From: Clostridia bacterium
GTDB lineage: Bacteria; Bacillota; Clostridia; Christensenellales; Aristaeellaceae
Reading direction: 5' to 3'
Length of the DNA: 64,000 nt
Assembly: GCA_017549335.1 (NCBI GenBank)
Contig: JAFYVB010000018.1
Location: forward strand, 39,766 to 103,765
Shown: positions 49,232 through 58,043 of the stretch, in pieces
Layout of the letters: each line of letters begins with the position of its first letter
Numbering within the stretch: the stretch's first letter is position 1
Notes under the pieces: model-generated
What the model was told of the DNA's origin: nothing
Seen by the model: the letters and a program-made list of their open reading frames with translations, nothing else
The model's database searches: none
Position numbers and translations under genes: made by a program

Positions 49232-49486
49232 TTAATCGACAGTGTAGGGCAGCAGCGCGATGGCACGGGCGCGCTTGATGGCCTCAGACAGCTGACGCTG
49301 ATGCTTGGCACAGGTACCGGTCATACGGCGGGGCATGATCTTGCCGCGCTCGTTGATGTAACGGCGCAGACGGTTCACGTCCTTGTAGTCGATATAAGCG
49401 ACCTTATTTACGCAGAAATCGCAGACCTTGCGGCGCGGCTTGCGGCCGCGGGGGCGCTGCTTTCTTTCGCCACGATCTTCAGACAT
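49232..49486 (-). CDS. rpsR: 30S ribosomal protein S18
   Basis: An 84-residue ribosomal protein binding S6 on the small subunit platform. The signature [37 protein letters not shown] is clear, with a basic N-terminal stretch. It contains Cys residues (CDFC) that could bind zinc in some S18 proteins; a matching second pair is not obvious. Last gene of the conserved rpsF-ssb-rpsR operon. Confidence 0.97.
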   Translation of the reverse strand: MSEDRGERKQRPRGRKPRRKVCDFCVNKVAYIDYKDVNRLRRYINERGKIMPRRMTGTCAKHQRQLSEAIKRARAIALLPYTVD

Positions 49487-49518
49487 GGTTAGCTTCCTCC
49501 TATTACAAATCAGTTAGG

Positions 49519-49941
49519 TCAGAACGGCAGTTCGTCGTCGTCCACCTGTACAAAGCCGTTGTTCTGGGGCGCGGCGGGAGCCATCGAGCGGGGGGCGGCA
49601 GCAGGCATTTCGCCGGCTTCGCCACGGGGCGTGAGGAATTCCACGTCGTCGGCCGTTACTTCCAGAGTGGCGCGGAAGCTGCCGTCGTTGCCGGTGTACG
49701 TAGAAACGCTCACGGCGCCGGTTACGGCTACTTTGCGGCCCTTGGCCAGGTACTTAGAGCAGTTTTCGCCCAAACCGCGCCAGGCGGTAACGCGGAAGAA
49801 ATCCGCTTCGGGCTGACCGGCTTCAGCATTGCGCTGACGGCGGTTTACTGCAACGGTGAAGGAGCATACGGCGATGCCGTCACGGGTGGAGCGCAGTTCG
49901 GGATCCCTGGTGAGGTTTCCTACGATGAAAACCTTGTTCAT
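49519..49941 (-). CDS. ssb: Single-stranded DNA-binding protein
   Basis: A 140-residue OB-fold SSB. N-terminal MNKVFIVGNLTRDPELRSTRDG and FFRVTAWRGLGENCSKYLAKG are diagnostic, and the C-terminal acidic tip DDDELPF (the protein-interaction tail) is intact. The linker is Ala/Pro/Asn-rich. It sits between the S6 and S18 genes, as in most Firmicutes. Confidence 0.97.
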   Translation of the reverse strand: MNKVFIVGNLTRDPELRSTRDGIAVCSFTVAVNRRQRNAEAGQPEADFFRVTAWRGLGENCSKYLAKGRKVAVTGAVSVSTYTGNDGSFRATLEVTADDVEFLTPRGEAGEMPAAAPRSMAPAAPQNNGFVQVDDDELPF

Positions 49942-49957
49942 TGGTTATCCCTCCTGA

Positions 49958-50338
49958 TTATTCAGCTTCCGCGGGAGCGGCAGCTTCGGCAGCGGGGGCC
50001 TCTTCGGCCGCGGGCGCAACGCGCACGGGACGGGGCTTAACGTTGCTGCGCTTCTCTTCCACCTTCACGGTCAGGTAACGAAGGATGCTCTCGTTGATCT
50101 GCATGACGCGCTCGATTTCGCGGGGCAGTTCGGCGTTCGCGGTGAAGTTGACCAGGACGTAGTAGCCCTCGGTCGTGTAGTTGATGGTGTAGGCCAGACG
50201 ACGCTTGCCCCACTCTTCAACCTTTTCCACCTTGCCGCCGTTCTGTTCGATCATGCCGTTGAAACGGGCGATCAGCTCGTTGCGGGCAGTCTCTTCCATC
50301 GCGGTGTCGATGACGTAGATCAGTTCGTACTTGTTCAT
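49958..50338 (-). CDS. rpsF: 30S ribosomal protein S6
   Basis: A 126-residue ribosomal protein. N-terminal MNKYELIYVIDTAMEETARNELIARF and the middle YTINYTTEGYYVLVNFTA are typical; the C-terminal 30 residues are an Ala/Glu/Pro-rich tail (EEAPAAEAAAPAEAE) beyond the usual ~95-residue fold. First gene of the operon, with a hairpin-bearing leader upstream. GAGGTGAAAG lies before ATG 50338. Confidence 0.97.
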   Translation of the reverse strand: MNKYELIYVIDTAMEETARNELIARFNGMIEQNGGKVEKVEEWGKRRLAYTINYTTEGYYVLVNFTANAELPREIERVMQINESILRYLTVKVEEKRSNVKPRPVRVAPAAEEAPAAEAAAPAEAE

Positions 50339-50362
50339 ACTTTCACCTCCTCATGGACTTAT

Positions 50363-50398
50363 GGCACTGTGTCTCTTTGCACAGCGCAAGGATGTGCC
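50363..50398 (-). promoter_or_regulatory. rpsF leader hairpin, possible S6:S18 autoregulatory site
   Basis: In the minus-strand leader, GGCAC pairs with GTGCC and CTGTG with CACAG to give a stem with an asymmetric bulge and a CAAAGAGA loop, between the promoter and ribosome site of rpsF. The position fits the known S6:S18 leader element, but the CCG loop signature is not convincingly present. Confidence 0.45.
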
Positions 50399-50406
50399 AA
50401 TATGGT

Positions 50407-50435
50407 ATTATAAAGGAAGATGCAAGGAATTGCAA
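50407..50435 (-). promoter_or_regulatory. Promoter of rpsF-ssb-rpsR
   Basis: Minus strand TTGCAA, 17-base spacer, TATAAT. Confidence 0.85.
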
Positions 50436-50680
50436 GAGGGAAATGAAGCTTTTTCGGTATTTTTCACCGACTTTTGTGTTTTTGACAGAAAATAGAAAAA
50501 ATCACGCAAACCCGATCAACAAAAGAGGAAACAGGGGATCCATAAAGAAACATATCGTTTACATATGTATTTACATCATGAAAAAATTCTGAAAATAGCA
50601 TATCATAGTGCTCAACTTTTGCGCATCTTTGAAAAAATATGTCACAAAATTTGGAAGATTGTCCTTCTTTTGGACTGCGA
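50436..50680. other. AT-rich divergent intergenic region
   Basis: No gene recognised. Short open frames lack ribosome sites. Separates the divergent rpsF and isomerase promoters. Confidence 0.5.
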
Positions 50681-50709
50681 TTGATTTTTTGCTCGCAATT
50701 CAGTATAAT
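50681..50709 (+). promoter_or_regulatory. Promoter of the isomerase/oxidoreductase/importer operon
   Basis: TTGATT, 17-base spacer, TATAAT, 70 bases before ATG 50780. Confidence 0.75.
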
Positions 50710-50779
50710 AAGAACATCCGCAAGTATTGTGGTTATTTTGTGATACCATTCTGAAAAGTATATAGTACGGAGGCAAATT

Positions 50780-51664
50780 ATGCGTGTCGGTACAATGACC
50801 TCTCTTTTCCGCGGTCGCCGCGAAACTCCGGAATACATCGGCTACCTCGAATCCATCCGCCGCTGCCACAAGGCAGGCTTTCGCGTACTGGATATGAATT
50901 TGTGCGCCCTTTCCCGCCGCCAGACCACGCTCCATCAGGATGACTGGAAGCAGCAGGTGGGCGAGATCGCCAACGAAGCCGCTAAATTGGGCATGGAGTT
51001 TGTCCAGTCCCATCCCCCGTATCCGGGAAGACTGGATATGGACGGCCTGAATTCCCCCGAGGGACAGCAGTTTTTCAAGGACATGGTGCTGCGCGCCATT
51101 GAAATTACCAAAATGCTGGGCGGCAAGTGGTGCGTGATGCATCCCGTCACCGATCTGACCAGCGAAACCGGCGATTATGAAGCGCAGATCGCTCACAATA
51201 AGAAGTTTTACGCTCAGGAGCTGGAATTGTCCGCCAAGCTGGGCGTGGGTCTGGCCTTTGAAAATATGTGCGACGGCCCCAACCGCAGACGCTTCTGCGT
51301 GACGGCCAACGAGCTGATGGCGCTGATGGATGCCTGCAACAGCGAATACGTGGGCATCTGCTGGGACGTGGGGCATGCCAACCGCATGATGGATAACCAG
51401 GTTCCCTCCATCCTCAGGCTGGGCGATCGCATCAAGGCGCTGCACATTGACGATAACCGCGGCAAGGACGATCTGCACGTGCTGCCCTTTACCGGCAACA
51501 TTCCGTGGGAAGAAGTCATGCACGCGCTGCATGACGGCGGCTGCAAGGCCGATCTGATCTTTGAGATCGGCACCTGCGGCGATAAGATGCCCGAATGCCT
51601 CAAGGACGAGGCGGCCAGGCTTTGCTACAAGGTGGGCGAGCATCTGGTATCGCTCTATAAATAA
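50780..51664 (+). CDS. Sugar phosphate isomerase/epimerase (TIM barrel), copy 1
   Basis: A 294-residue xylose-isomerase-like TIM barrel. The metal-binding residues are recognisable: Glu in LAFENMCDG, Asp and His in ICWDVGHANRM, His in LHIDDNRGKDDLHVLPFTG, and Glu in LIFEIGTC. Enzymes of this family isomerise or epimerise free or modified sugars. ACGGAGG precedes ATG 50780. A diverged second copy follows after 15 bases, then an FAD oxidoreductase and importer genes, so the pair probably acts on the imported carbohydrate. Confidence 0.88.
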   Translation: MRVGTMTSLFRGRRETPEYIGYLESIRRCHKAGFRVLDMNLCALSRRQTTLHQDDWKQQVGEIANEAAKLGMEFVQSHPPYPGRLDMDGLNSPEGQQFFKDMVLRAIEITKMLGGKWCVMHPVTDLTSETGDYEAQIAHNKKFYAQELELSAKLGVGLAFENMCDGPNRRRFCVTANELMALMDACNSEYVGICWDVGHANRMMDNQVPSILRLGDRIKALHIDDNRGKDDLHVLPFTGNIPWEEVMHALHDGGCKADLIFEIGTCGDKMPECLKDEAARLCYKVGEHLVSLYK

Positions 51665-51679
51665 AGGAAGTGCTTTTTC

Positions 51680-52567
51680 ATGCGTATTGGCAATATGACT
51701 TCGGCGTTGGGCGTGCGCCGTGAAACGGGTGAAAAGATCCATCCCAATGAAGTGGTGCGCCGCTGTGCCGCCGCCGGCTTTGAAGTAATGGACGTCAACC
51801 TGTGCGGTCTGCACCGCGGCCCCGGCCCCTTCCGCGGGGAGGATTGGCGTAAGGCGGCGGAGGAACTGCGCAACGAAGCCGAAAAGTGCGGCGTCAGGTT
51901 CGTGCAATCCCATTTGCCCTACCGCTCCATGAGCATGCAGTGCGATCTGGACTTGTTCAAGACCGCAGAGGGCGCCGAACTGTACCGCGAGCTTTCCCTG
52001 CGCGCCATTGAGATCACCCATATTCTGGGCGGTGAGTGGGCGGTTATCCATCCCATGAACGACCGGGACGCCGTGGTGGGCGACAACGAAGCCCACATCC
52101 GCTATAATCTGCGCATCCTCGACCGGGAAATCGAGTTGTGCCACAAGCTGAACGTGGGTCTTGCTTTTGAAAACATTTTTGACCAGTTCCATCTGCGCCG
52201 CTTCGGTATGCGGGCAATGGAGCTCAAGCAGTTCATCGATTACTGCAGCGATCCCCTCATTCAGGCCTGCTGGGACGTGGGTCACGGCAACCTGACCATG
52301 GATGAGCAGGCGGCGGGCATCGAGCTGCTGGGTGAGCACATCAAAGCGCTGCACATTCACGATAACAACGGCAAGGACGATCTGCATACCATGCCATTCA
52401 CCGGCAATGTGCAATGGGAAAAAGTGATGCACGCCCTGTACGAAAGCGGCTGCAAGGCCGATCTCGTGTTTGAAACAGGCTTCTCGGGTATGCCCGACAG
52501 CCTCAAGGATCACTCCCTTACGGTGCTCAAGTCCATTGGTGAACATCTTGTATCTTTGTATCGCTGA
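51680..52567 (+). CDS. Sugar phosphate isomerase/epimerase (TIM barrel), copy 2
   Basis: A 295-residue paralog of the previous gene, sharing the MRIGNMTSAL start, RVLD/EVMDVNLC, the FENIFDQFHLRRF metal Glu, ACWDVGHGNLTMD, LHIHDNNGKDDLHTMPFTG and VFETGF. The two copies keep the same metal ligands but differ through the substrate pocket (for example FDQFHLRRF against CDGPNRRRF), which suggests two successive or parallel steps. AAAGGAAG precedes ATG 51680. Confidence 0.88.
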   Translation: MRIGNMTSALGVRRETGEKIHPNEVVRRCAAAGFEVMDVNLCGLHRGPGPFRGEDWRKAAEELRNEAEKCGVRFVQSHLPYRSMSMQCDLDLFKTAEGAELYRELSLRAIEITHILGGEWAVIHPMNDRDAVVGDNEAHIRYNLRILDREIELCHKLNVGLAFENIFDQFHLRRFGMRAMELKQFIDYCSDPLIQACWDVGHGNLTMDEQAAGIELLGEHIKALHIHDNNGKDDLHTMPFTGNVQWEKVMHALYESGCKADLVFETGFSGMPDSLKDHSLTVLKSIGEHLVSLYR

Positions 52568-52598
52568 CCAATACGATAAAAATTCGGGAGAGACGGTT

Positions 52599-54470
52599 AT
52601 GAGAAGACAGAAAGAACGCTTTGCAGAGGCTGCATATGACGTGATCGTGGTGGGCGGCGGTATGGCCGGTACCTGCGCAGCGCTGGCAGCTGCCCGTCAC
52701 GGCGCCAGGACCGCGCTGGTCAATGCCCGTCCCATGCTGGGCGGCAACGCCTCCAGCGAGATCCGCATCCACATTTCGGGCGCGGATCAGGGCATGAAGC
52801 AGGCCGATTACGCCGAAGGCGGCATCGTGTACGAGCTGATGCTGGAAAACAAGGCCCGCAACCATAATTTCAGTTATACCACCTGGGACATGATCCTGTT
52901 TGAAGCGGCCAAGAAGCAGGAAAATCTCACCTGCTATCACAACACTGTTTTGTACGACTGCGAAGTGGAGGATGACAAGATCACCGCTGCGCTGTGCGTG
53001 CAGGAAACCACCGAAATGCGTTTCCGTCTGACCGCGCCCCTGTTTATCGACTGCACGGGCAACGGCACGCTGGGCTATTATGCCGGCGCCGAATACCGCT
53101 CCGGCAGCGAGGCGCAGTCTGAATTCAACGAGCCCCATGCTCCCGAAGAACCCAACAACTACCGCATGGGCAATACCATCATGATGCTGGCCAAGGATCA
53201 GGGCCATCCCGTGCCCTTTGTGAAGCCCGCCTTCGCCAAGACGCTGTCCGAGCATCAGCTGCGCAACCGCATCCACTGCCCGCAGATGCGTGAAACCATT
53301 GACCTGAGCCATCTGGAGGATCCGGAAGAGTACAAGCGTACCTCCATGATCTCCTCCGCCGCCAACGATTACGGCTACTGGTGGTGCGAGCTGATGGGCA
53401 AGGGCGATGACATCATCCCCGAGTTTGAAGAGATCCGCGACGACCTGATGGCCTATGCCTACGGCATCTGGGATCATATCAAGAACAATCAGGAAGGCGT
53501 ACACGCCCACGGCGCCGAGAATTTCGAGCTGGAATGGGTGGGCGCGCTGCCCGGCATGCGCGAAAGCCGTCGCCTGATGGGCGACTACATCCTCAACGAA
53601 GCGGACATCCTCGATCACAAGATCTTTGATGACGCGGTGTGCTACGGCGGTTGGTGCATGGACCTGCATGCGCCCTTCGGCGTGGAGGATGAGGACCGTC
53701 TGCCCAGCGACTGCTTCTACTACCACGGCGTATATACCATTCCGTGGCGCAGCTATTACTCTAAGAACGTCAAAAACCTGATGATGGCCGGCCGCGATAT
53801 CTCCACCAGCCGCATGGGTCTGGCCTCCACCCGCATCATCGGCTGCTGTGCGCTGGGCGGCGAAGCGGTGGGTATTGCCGCTGCCAAGTGCGCCGAAAAG
53901 GGCGTGCTGCCCCGTGAGCTTGCGCCTTATATCGGCGAAGTGCAGCAGGAGATCCTCCGCGACGGCGGCTGGCTGCCCGGCTTTAAGAACGAAGACGAAA
54001 AGGACTTCGCCCGTTTTGCCAAGGTCACCGCTTCCTCCGTGAAGGAAGGCTGGTGCGCGCAGGATGTGGTCAACGGCGTATCCCGCAAGATCGAAGAAAC
54101 CCTCAACGGCTGGACCAGTGACGGCATGGCCGAGGACGGTGAAACGCTGACAATCGACTTTGGCAAGAAAGTTTCCCTTTCCGAAATGCGCTTTGTGTTC
54201 CATTCCGATTTCAAATATCCCATCCGCGTCACCATGGCGCCCAACCGTCAGCGTCAGCAGCGCGACGGCGTGCCCGCCGAACTGGTGAAGGATTACGATC
54301 TGGTTTTCAAAAAGGACGGCAAGGTGGTTCATACCGAAGAGATCCGCGGCAACCATCAGCGCCACAACATCGTCAGCTTCGCCCCTGTCGCCTGCGACAG
54401 CGTGGAGGTTCAGGTGCTTGCCACCAACGGCTCCAAGGACGTGACGATCTTCGAAGTCCGCGCTTACTGA
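52599..54470 (+). CDS. FAD-dependent oxidoreductase (FAD_oxidored family) with C-terminal discoidin-like domain
   Basis: A 623-residue cytosolic flavoprotein. The dinucleotide motif VIVVGGGMAGTCAALAAARHG is near residue 15-35, PMLGGNASSEIRIHISGA follows, and the second FAD contact GRDISTSRMGLASTRIIGCCALGGEAVGIAA lies near 415-445. The last ~140 residues form a beta-sandwich, with SDGMAEDGETLTIDFGKKVS resembling F5/8-type domains. Such proteins accompany carbohydrate loci in gut Firmicutes and probably oxidise or reduce a sugar-like substrate; the exact reaction is not known. ATG 52599 is behind GGGAGAG; longer frames run into the preceding gene. Confidence 0.87.
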   Translation: MRRQKERFAEAAYDVIVVGGGMAGTCAALAAARHGARTALVNARPMLGGNASSEIRIHISGADQGMKQADYAEGGIVYELMLENKARNHNFSYTTWDMILFEAAKKQENLTCYHNTVLYDCEVEDDKITAALCVQETTEMRFRLTAPLFIDCTGNGTLGYYAGAEYRSGSEAQSEFNEPHAPEEPNNYRMGNTIMMLAKDQGHPVPFVKPAFAKTLSEHQLRNRIHCPQMRETIDLSHLEDPEEYKRTSMISSAANDYGYWWCELMGKGDDIIPEFEEIRDDLMAYAYGIWDHIKNNQEGVHAHGAENFELEWVGALPGMRESRRLMGDYILNEADILDHKIFDDAVCYGGWCMDLHAPFGVEDEDRLPSDCFYYHGVYTIPWRSYYSKNVKNLMMAGRDISTSRMGLASTRIIGCCALGGEAVGIAAAKCAEKGVLPRELAPYIGEVQQEILRDGGWLPGFKNEDEKDFARFAKVTASSVKEGWCAQDVVNGVSRKIEETLNGWTSDGMAEDGETLTIDFGKKVSLSEMRFVFHSDFKYPIRVTMAPNRQRQQRDGVPAELVKDYDLVFKKDGKVVHTEEIRGNHQRHNIVSFAPVACDSVEVQVLATNGSKDVTIFEVRAY

Positions 54471-54509
54471 TAAGCGCATCAGATAAACTCAAGCGAAAGG
54501 ACTGATCAA

Positions 54510-55463
54510 ATGTCGCAAGCCACCATGCCCCGCGTCATCAATGCGCCGAGCCGGACAAAGCGCTTTCTCAGAGCGCTGAAACGCTTCTGGCCGCTGTATC
54601 TGATGATGATCCCCGGTCTTCTGTTCTATTGCGTGTACAAGTACGCTCCCTTCTACGGTCTGCAGATCGCCTTCAAGAACTTCAAGATCCGTAAAGGTAT
54701 TGCCGAAAGTAAGTGGTATGACCCCTGGTGGTTCTGGTTCGCCCGTTTCTGGCAGAGCCCGTCCTCCCGCATGGTGGTGTACAACACGCTGATCATCTCC
54801 CTGAGTAAGATGGTGGTGGGTATGCTCCCGCCCCTCATCTTCGCGCTGGCCATCAACGAATGCCGCTTCAGGGGTTATGCCCGCGTGATCCAGACGGTAT
54901 CCTACCTGCCTCACTTCCTCAGCTGGATCATCGTATTCGGTATCGCCACCACCATGTTCAACGAAGGCTCCGGCGTTATCAACCAGTTGATAAAATCGCT
55001 GGGCGGAACACCCATACCATTCCTGACAAGTAACAAATACGCACGCAGTATGCTGGTGATCACCGACCTTTGGCACTCCATCGGCTGGTCGTCCATCGTG
55101 TATCTGGCTGCCATCATGGGTATTGATACCGCCATGTACGAAGCTGCCCGCATCGACGGCGCCGGCCGCTTCCGTCAGATCTGGTACATCACCCTGCCCA
55201 ACCTGGGCCGTATATTCGTGGTGCTGCTCATCACCAAGGTGGGTAACATTCTGGACGGCGGCTTCAACCAGGTGCACGTTTTCATGAACGATCGCGTCCG
55301 TTCGACCATCGAGATCATTGACAGCTGGGTATATACGGAAGGTCTTGGCAAGATGCAGTATGAAATGGCCACCGCTGTCGGTCTGATGAAGTCGGTTATC
55401 AGCGCTATCATGGTGCTTGGCACCAATGCTCTGGCGAGAAAGTGGGACAGTGCGCTATGGTAA
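54510..55463 (+). CDS. ABC transporter permease, LplB type (third importer)
   Basis: A 317-residue permease with six helices. It shows a basic N-terminus, LYLMMIPGLLFYCVYKYAPF, GLQIAFKNFKIRKG, and the EAA loop YEAARIDGAGRFRQIWYITLP. It is preceded by a GAAAGGA site and starts 39 bases after the oxidoreductase. Its stop overlaps the start of the second permease (ATGGTAA), coupling the channel subunits. Confidence 0.9.
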   Translation: MSQATMPRVINAPSRTKRFLRALKRFWPLYLMMIPGLLFYCVYKYAPFYGLQIAFKNFKIRKGIAESKWYDPWWFWFARFWQSPSSRMVVYNTLIISLSKMVVGMLPPLIFALAINECRFRGYARVIQTVSYLPHFLSWIIVFGIATTMFNEGSGVINQLIKSLGGTPIPFLTSNKYARSMLVITDLWHSIGWSSIVYLAAIMGIDTAMYEAARIDGAGRFRQIWYITLPNLGRIFVVLLITKVGNILDGGFNQVHVFMNDRVRSTIEIIDSWVYTEGLGKMQYEMATAVGLMKSVISAIMVLGTNALARKWDSALW

Positions 55464-56317
55464 GATCGAAGAATGACTCCATCTTTGAATGGATCTGTAC
55501 AATTTTCATCGGCATCATCGGCCTGATCTGCGTAGTGCCCATCATCTACGTGGTGTCCTACTCTCTGACCCCCATGGCCGAAATGCTCAAGCGCGGCGGC
55601 TTCGTGCTGATCCCCCGTGAGATCACCCTGAGCGCCTACAAGCAGGTGCTTAGCGATCCCAACATGACCAACGCCCTGAAGGTGAACGTGTGGGTCACGG
55701 TGGTGGGTACCACCTGCAACCTCATCGTCACCATGATGCTGGCGTACCCCCTCAGCCGTCCCGACCTGCCCGGCCGCAAGTTCTTCGTGAAGATGATCGT
55801 CGCTTGTATGATCATCTCCGCCGGTACCATCCCCACCTACCTGGTGGTCAAGAACACCGGTCTGGTGGACAGCTTGTGGGCGCTGATCATCCCCAGTCTG
55901 GTGACGGTGTACAACTTCATCGTTATGAAGGCCTTCTTCGAAGGTTTGCCCACTGACCTGTTTGAATCCGCCCGTATCGACGGCGCAGGCGAGTTCCGCA
56001 TCCTTTGGCAGATCGTGCTGCCTCTGTCGCTGCCCATCATCTGCACCATCGGTCTGTATTATGCGGTTTCCCACTGGAACACCTACACCGCGGCCATCTA
56101 CTACATCAATTCTCAGGAAAAGATGCCCCTGCAGGTGGTTCTGCGCCGCATGATCAATCAGGCTACCGCCAACGAAGTAAGCGCCGACGACGTTATCCCG
56201 CCGGAAACGCTGCGCATGGCCGCCGTTGTGGTGGCCACCGCCCCCGTCGTGATCATCTACCCCTTCATCCAGAAGTACTTCACCAAGGGTACGCTGGCGG
56301 GTGCTGTTAAGGGATAA
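55457..56317 (+). CDS. ABC transporter permease, YtcP/LplC type (third importer)
   Basis: A 286-residue permease, partner of the LplB-type protein. The N-terminal helix FIGIIGLICVVPIIYVVSYS, the EAA loop FESARIDGAGEFRILWQIVLP and the C-terminus TKGTLAGAVKG fit the family. ATG 55457 overlaps the preceding stop by seven bases; a GTG at 55442 is a weaker alternative start. Followed by a 137-base gap with its own promoter for the binding protein. Confidence 0.88.
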   Translation: MVRSKNDSIFEWICTIFIGIIGLICVVPIIYVVSYSLTPMAEMLKRGGFVLIPREITLSAYKQVLSDPNMTNALKVNVWVTVVGTTCNLIVTMMLAYPLSRPDLPGRKFFVKMIVACMIISAGTIPTYLVVKNTGLVDSLWALIIPSLVTVYNFIVMKAFFEGLPTDLFESARIDGAGEFRILWQIVLPLSLPIICTIGLYYAVSHWNTYTAAIYYINSQEKMPLQVVLRRMINQATANEVSADDVIPPETLRMAAVVVATAPVVIIYPFIQKYFTKGTLAGAVKG

Positions 56318-56327
56318 AAATTTGCAG

Positions 56328-56356
56328 TAGTCAAACCGGGGAAATTATGCTATAAT
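56328..56356 (+). promoter_or_regulatory. Internal promoter for the third binding protein gene
   Basis: TAGTCA, 17-base spacer, TATAAT; a weak -35 but good -10. Confidence 0.6.
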
Positions 56357-56378
56357 GCATTCAAGCGAAAAGTATTTT

Positions 56379-56405
56379 ATCGTTCATATCGTTCATATCG
56401 TTCAT
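56379..56405 (+). repeat. Three tandem copies of ATCGTTCAT in the leader
   Basis: Three perfect 9-base direct repeats in the leader between the internal promoter and the binding-protein ATG. Confidence 0.85.
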
Positions 56406-56454
56406 AATGTGCCGAGAGTGCATATTAGAAATATTTTGTAAAGGAGAAACCCAT

Positions 56455-57957
56455 ATGAAGAAGCTCGTATCTCTGCTCCTCGTTGCGATGATGGCTCTGT
56501 CTTTGGTGCCTGCCATGGCTGCCGAAGAACCCATCGAAATCATCGTCGGCTGCAAGTCCTTCGGTAACGGCTGGCCGAAAACTCTGGAAGAAGACTTTAT
56601 GTATCAGAAGATCCTGGAGGAAACCGGCGTATCGTGGAAGCTGGTTCTGATCGACGATTACTGGGCCAAAATGGGCCAGCGCATCGCCGGTAATGACATC
56701 CCCGATGTGTTCTTCATCGATGCTGACCATCAGTATGACTACGTGGAAGAAGACGTCATGCTGAACCTGGATCCCTACATCGAAAACGAACTTAAGCCCG
56801 TTTTCGACTTCCTGGCCGACACCAACCGCGCTCCCTACCTGGTGAACGGTTCCCTGTACTCCCTGCCCCGCATGTACTCCACCGGTACCGGCTCGGGCAC
56901 CAAGTCTCAGTGGGGTCTGTTCGTCCGTCAGGACTGGCTGGATGCCCTGCAGCTGGAAGTTCCCACCGACATCAACTCCCTGTACGCTGTAGCCAAGGCT
57001 TTCTCTGAGAACGACCCCGATGGCAACGGCGTCGATGACACCTACGGCATCTCCGGCGGCAGCGGCATCCGCGGCTTCCACGTGATCGGTATGTGCTTCG
57101 ACTTCGCTTTCGAAAACTACTTCGTAGAACGCGACGGCAAGATCACCAACAGCCTGCTGTCTCCCGGCGCTGTTGACGCTCTGACCTGGGCCAAGAAGTT
57201 CGTTGACGAAGGCCTCATGGATCCCGACATCATGACCACCACCGGTACCAACAATGCCATCGCCGGCAAGGTTGGCCTGCACATGATCTCCTGGCCCGGC
57301 ATGGCCAAGCAGTACGCCAAGGACAACATCGCTGCGGTTAACCCCAACGCGAAGTGGATCGTCACCGGCCCCCTGAACAACGAGATCGGCGACATCGACT
57401 ATATGTATCCCTATGACGGCGTTGGCGGCGGCGACTCTTACGCCCTGTGCGCTGACCTGGAAGACGAACCCGAAAAGCTGGCTGCCGTCTTCAAGGTACT
57501 GAACTACCTGGCTTCCGAAGAAGGTTCCTACCTGACCATGTTCGGTCTGGAAGACTATCACTGGAGCATGGTTGATGGCAAGCCCGTCATGAATCCCGAC
57601 GAAGCCATCAAGTCTCAGGCCAACTACATCTCCACCTACCAGATCTTCTCCCGCGTGGAAATGCCCTACCTGCTGAGCAAGTTCCCCGAAGCCGAACCCG
57701 AGTTCCAGTACACCATGTCCATCAACCAGTATCAGTACCTGAACTCCCTGGTCGTTCCTCCGGAAGGCATGTTCCTCAACGACATGAACGCCTACATCAC
57801 CAACCAGCTGGCTGCTTTCGTATACGGCGATCGTGAGATCTCTCAGGCTGAATACGACAAGTTCCTGGGCGAACTGGACTCCCTGTATGGATTCAACGAT
57901 TACGTGAAGACCGCCACCGAACAGCTGAATGCTTACGGCTACGGCGTTGCCAAGTAA
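56455..57957 (+). CDS. Extracellular solute-binding protein of the third carbohydrate importer
   Basis: A 500-residue exported binding protein. The signal peptide MKKLVSLLLVAMMALSLVPA is followed by MA/AEEP, with no lipobox. The LplA-like body includes EIIVGCKSFGNGW, DVFFIDADHQYDYVEED, FVRQDWLDALQLEVP and DPDGNGVDDTYGISGG (calcium-binding-like loop). AAGGAG precedes ATG 56455. It is separated from the permeases by its own promoter and a triple repeat, giving a way to express it above the channel proteins. Ligand unknown, probably an oligosaccharide. Confidence 0.88.
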   Translation: MKKLVSLLLVAMMALSLVPAMAAEEPIEIIVGCKSFGNGWPKTLEEDFMYQKILEETGVSWKLVLIDDYWAKMGQRIAGNDIPDVFFIDADHQYDYVEEDVMLNLDPYIENELKPVFDFLADTNRAPYLVNGSLYSLPRMYSTGTGSGTKSQWGLFVRQDWLDALQLEVPTDINSLYAVAKAFSENDPDGNGVDDTYGISGGSGIRGFHVIGMCFDFAFENYFVERDGKITNSLLSPGAVDALTWAKKFVDEGLMDPDIMTTTGTNNAIAGKVGLHMISWPGMAKQYAKDNIAAVNPNAKWIVTGPLNNEIGDIDYMYPYDGVGGGDSYALCADLEDEPEKLAAVFKVLNYLASEEGSYLTMFGLEDYHWSMVDGKPVMNPDEAIKSQANYISTYQIFSRVEMPYLLSKFPEAEPEFQYTMSINQYQYLNSLVVPPEGMFLNDMNAYITNQLAAFVYGDREISQAEYDKFLGELDSLYGFNDYVKTATEQLNAYGYGVAK

Positions 57958-57974
57958 TCTGCTTTAAAAGCAAA

Positions 57975-58007
57975 AAAGCTGCCGCGCTTTGCGCGGCAGT
58001 TCTTTTT
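57975..58007 (+). terminator. Terminator of the third importer operon
   Basis: CTGCCGCGC, TTT loop, GCGCGGCAG, then TTCTTTTT. Confidence 0.85.
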
Positions 58008-58043
58008 ATGCTATAATGGAAAAAAACAACAGGCGGTGATCAT

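Noticed and set aside
50360-50400. Firm assignment of the rpsF leader as the S6:S18 riboregulator
   Set aside because: The stem position fits but the conserved CCG-containing loop could not be identified, so it is listed at low confidence only.
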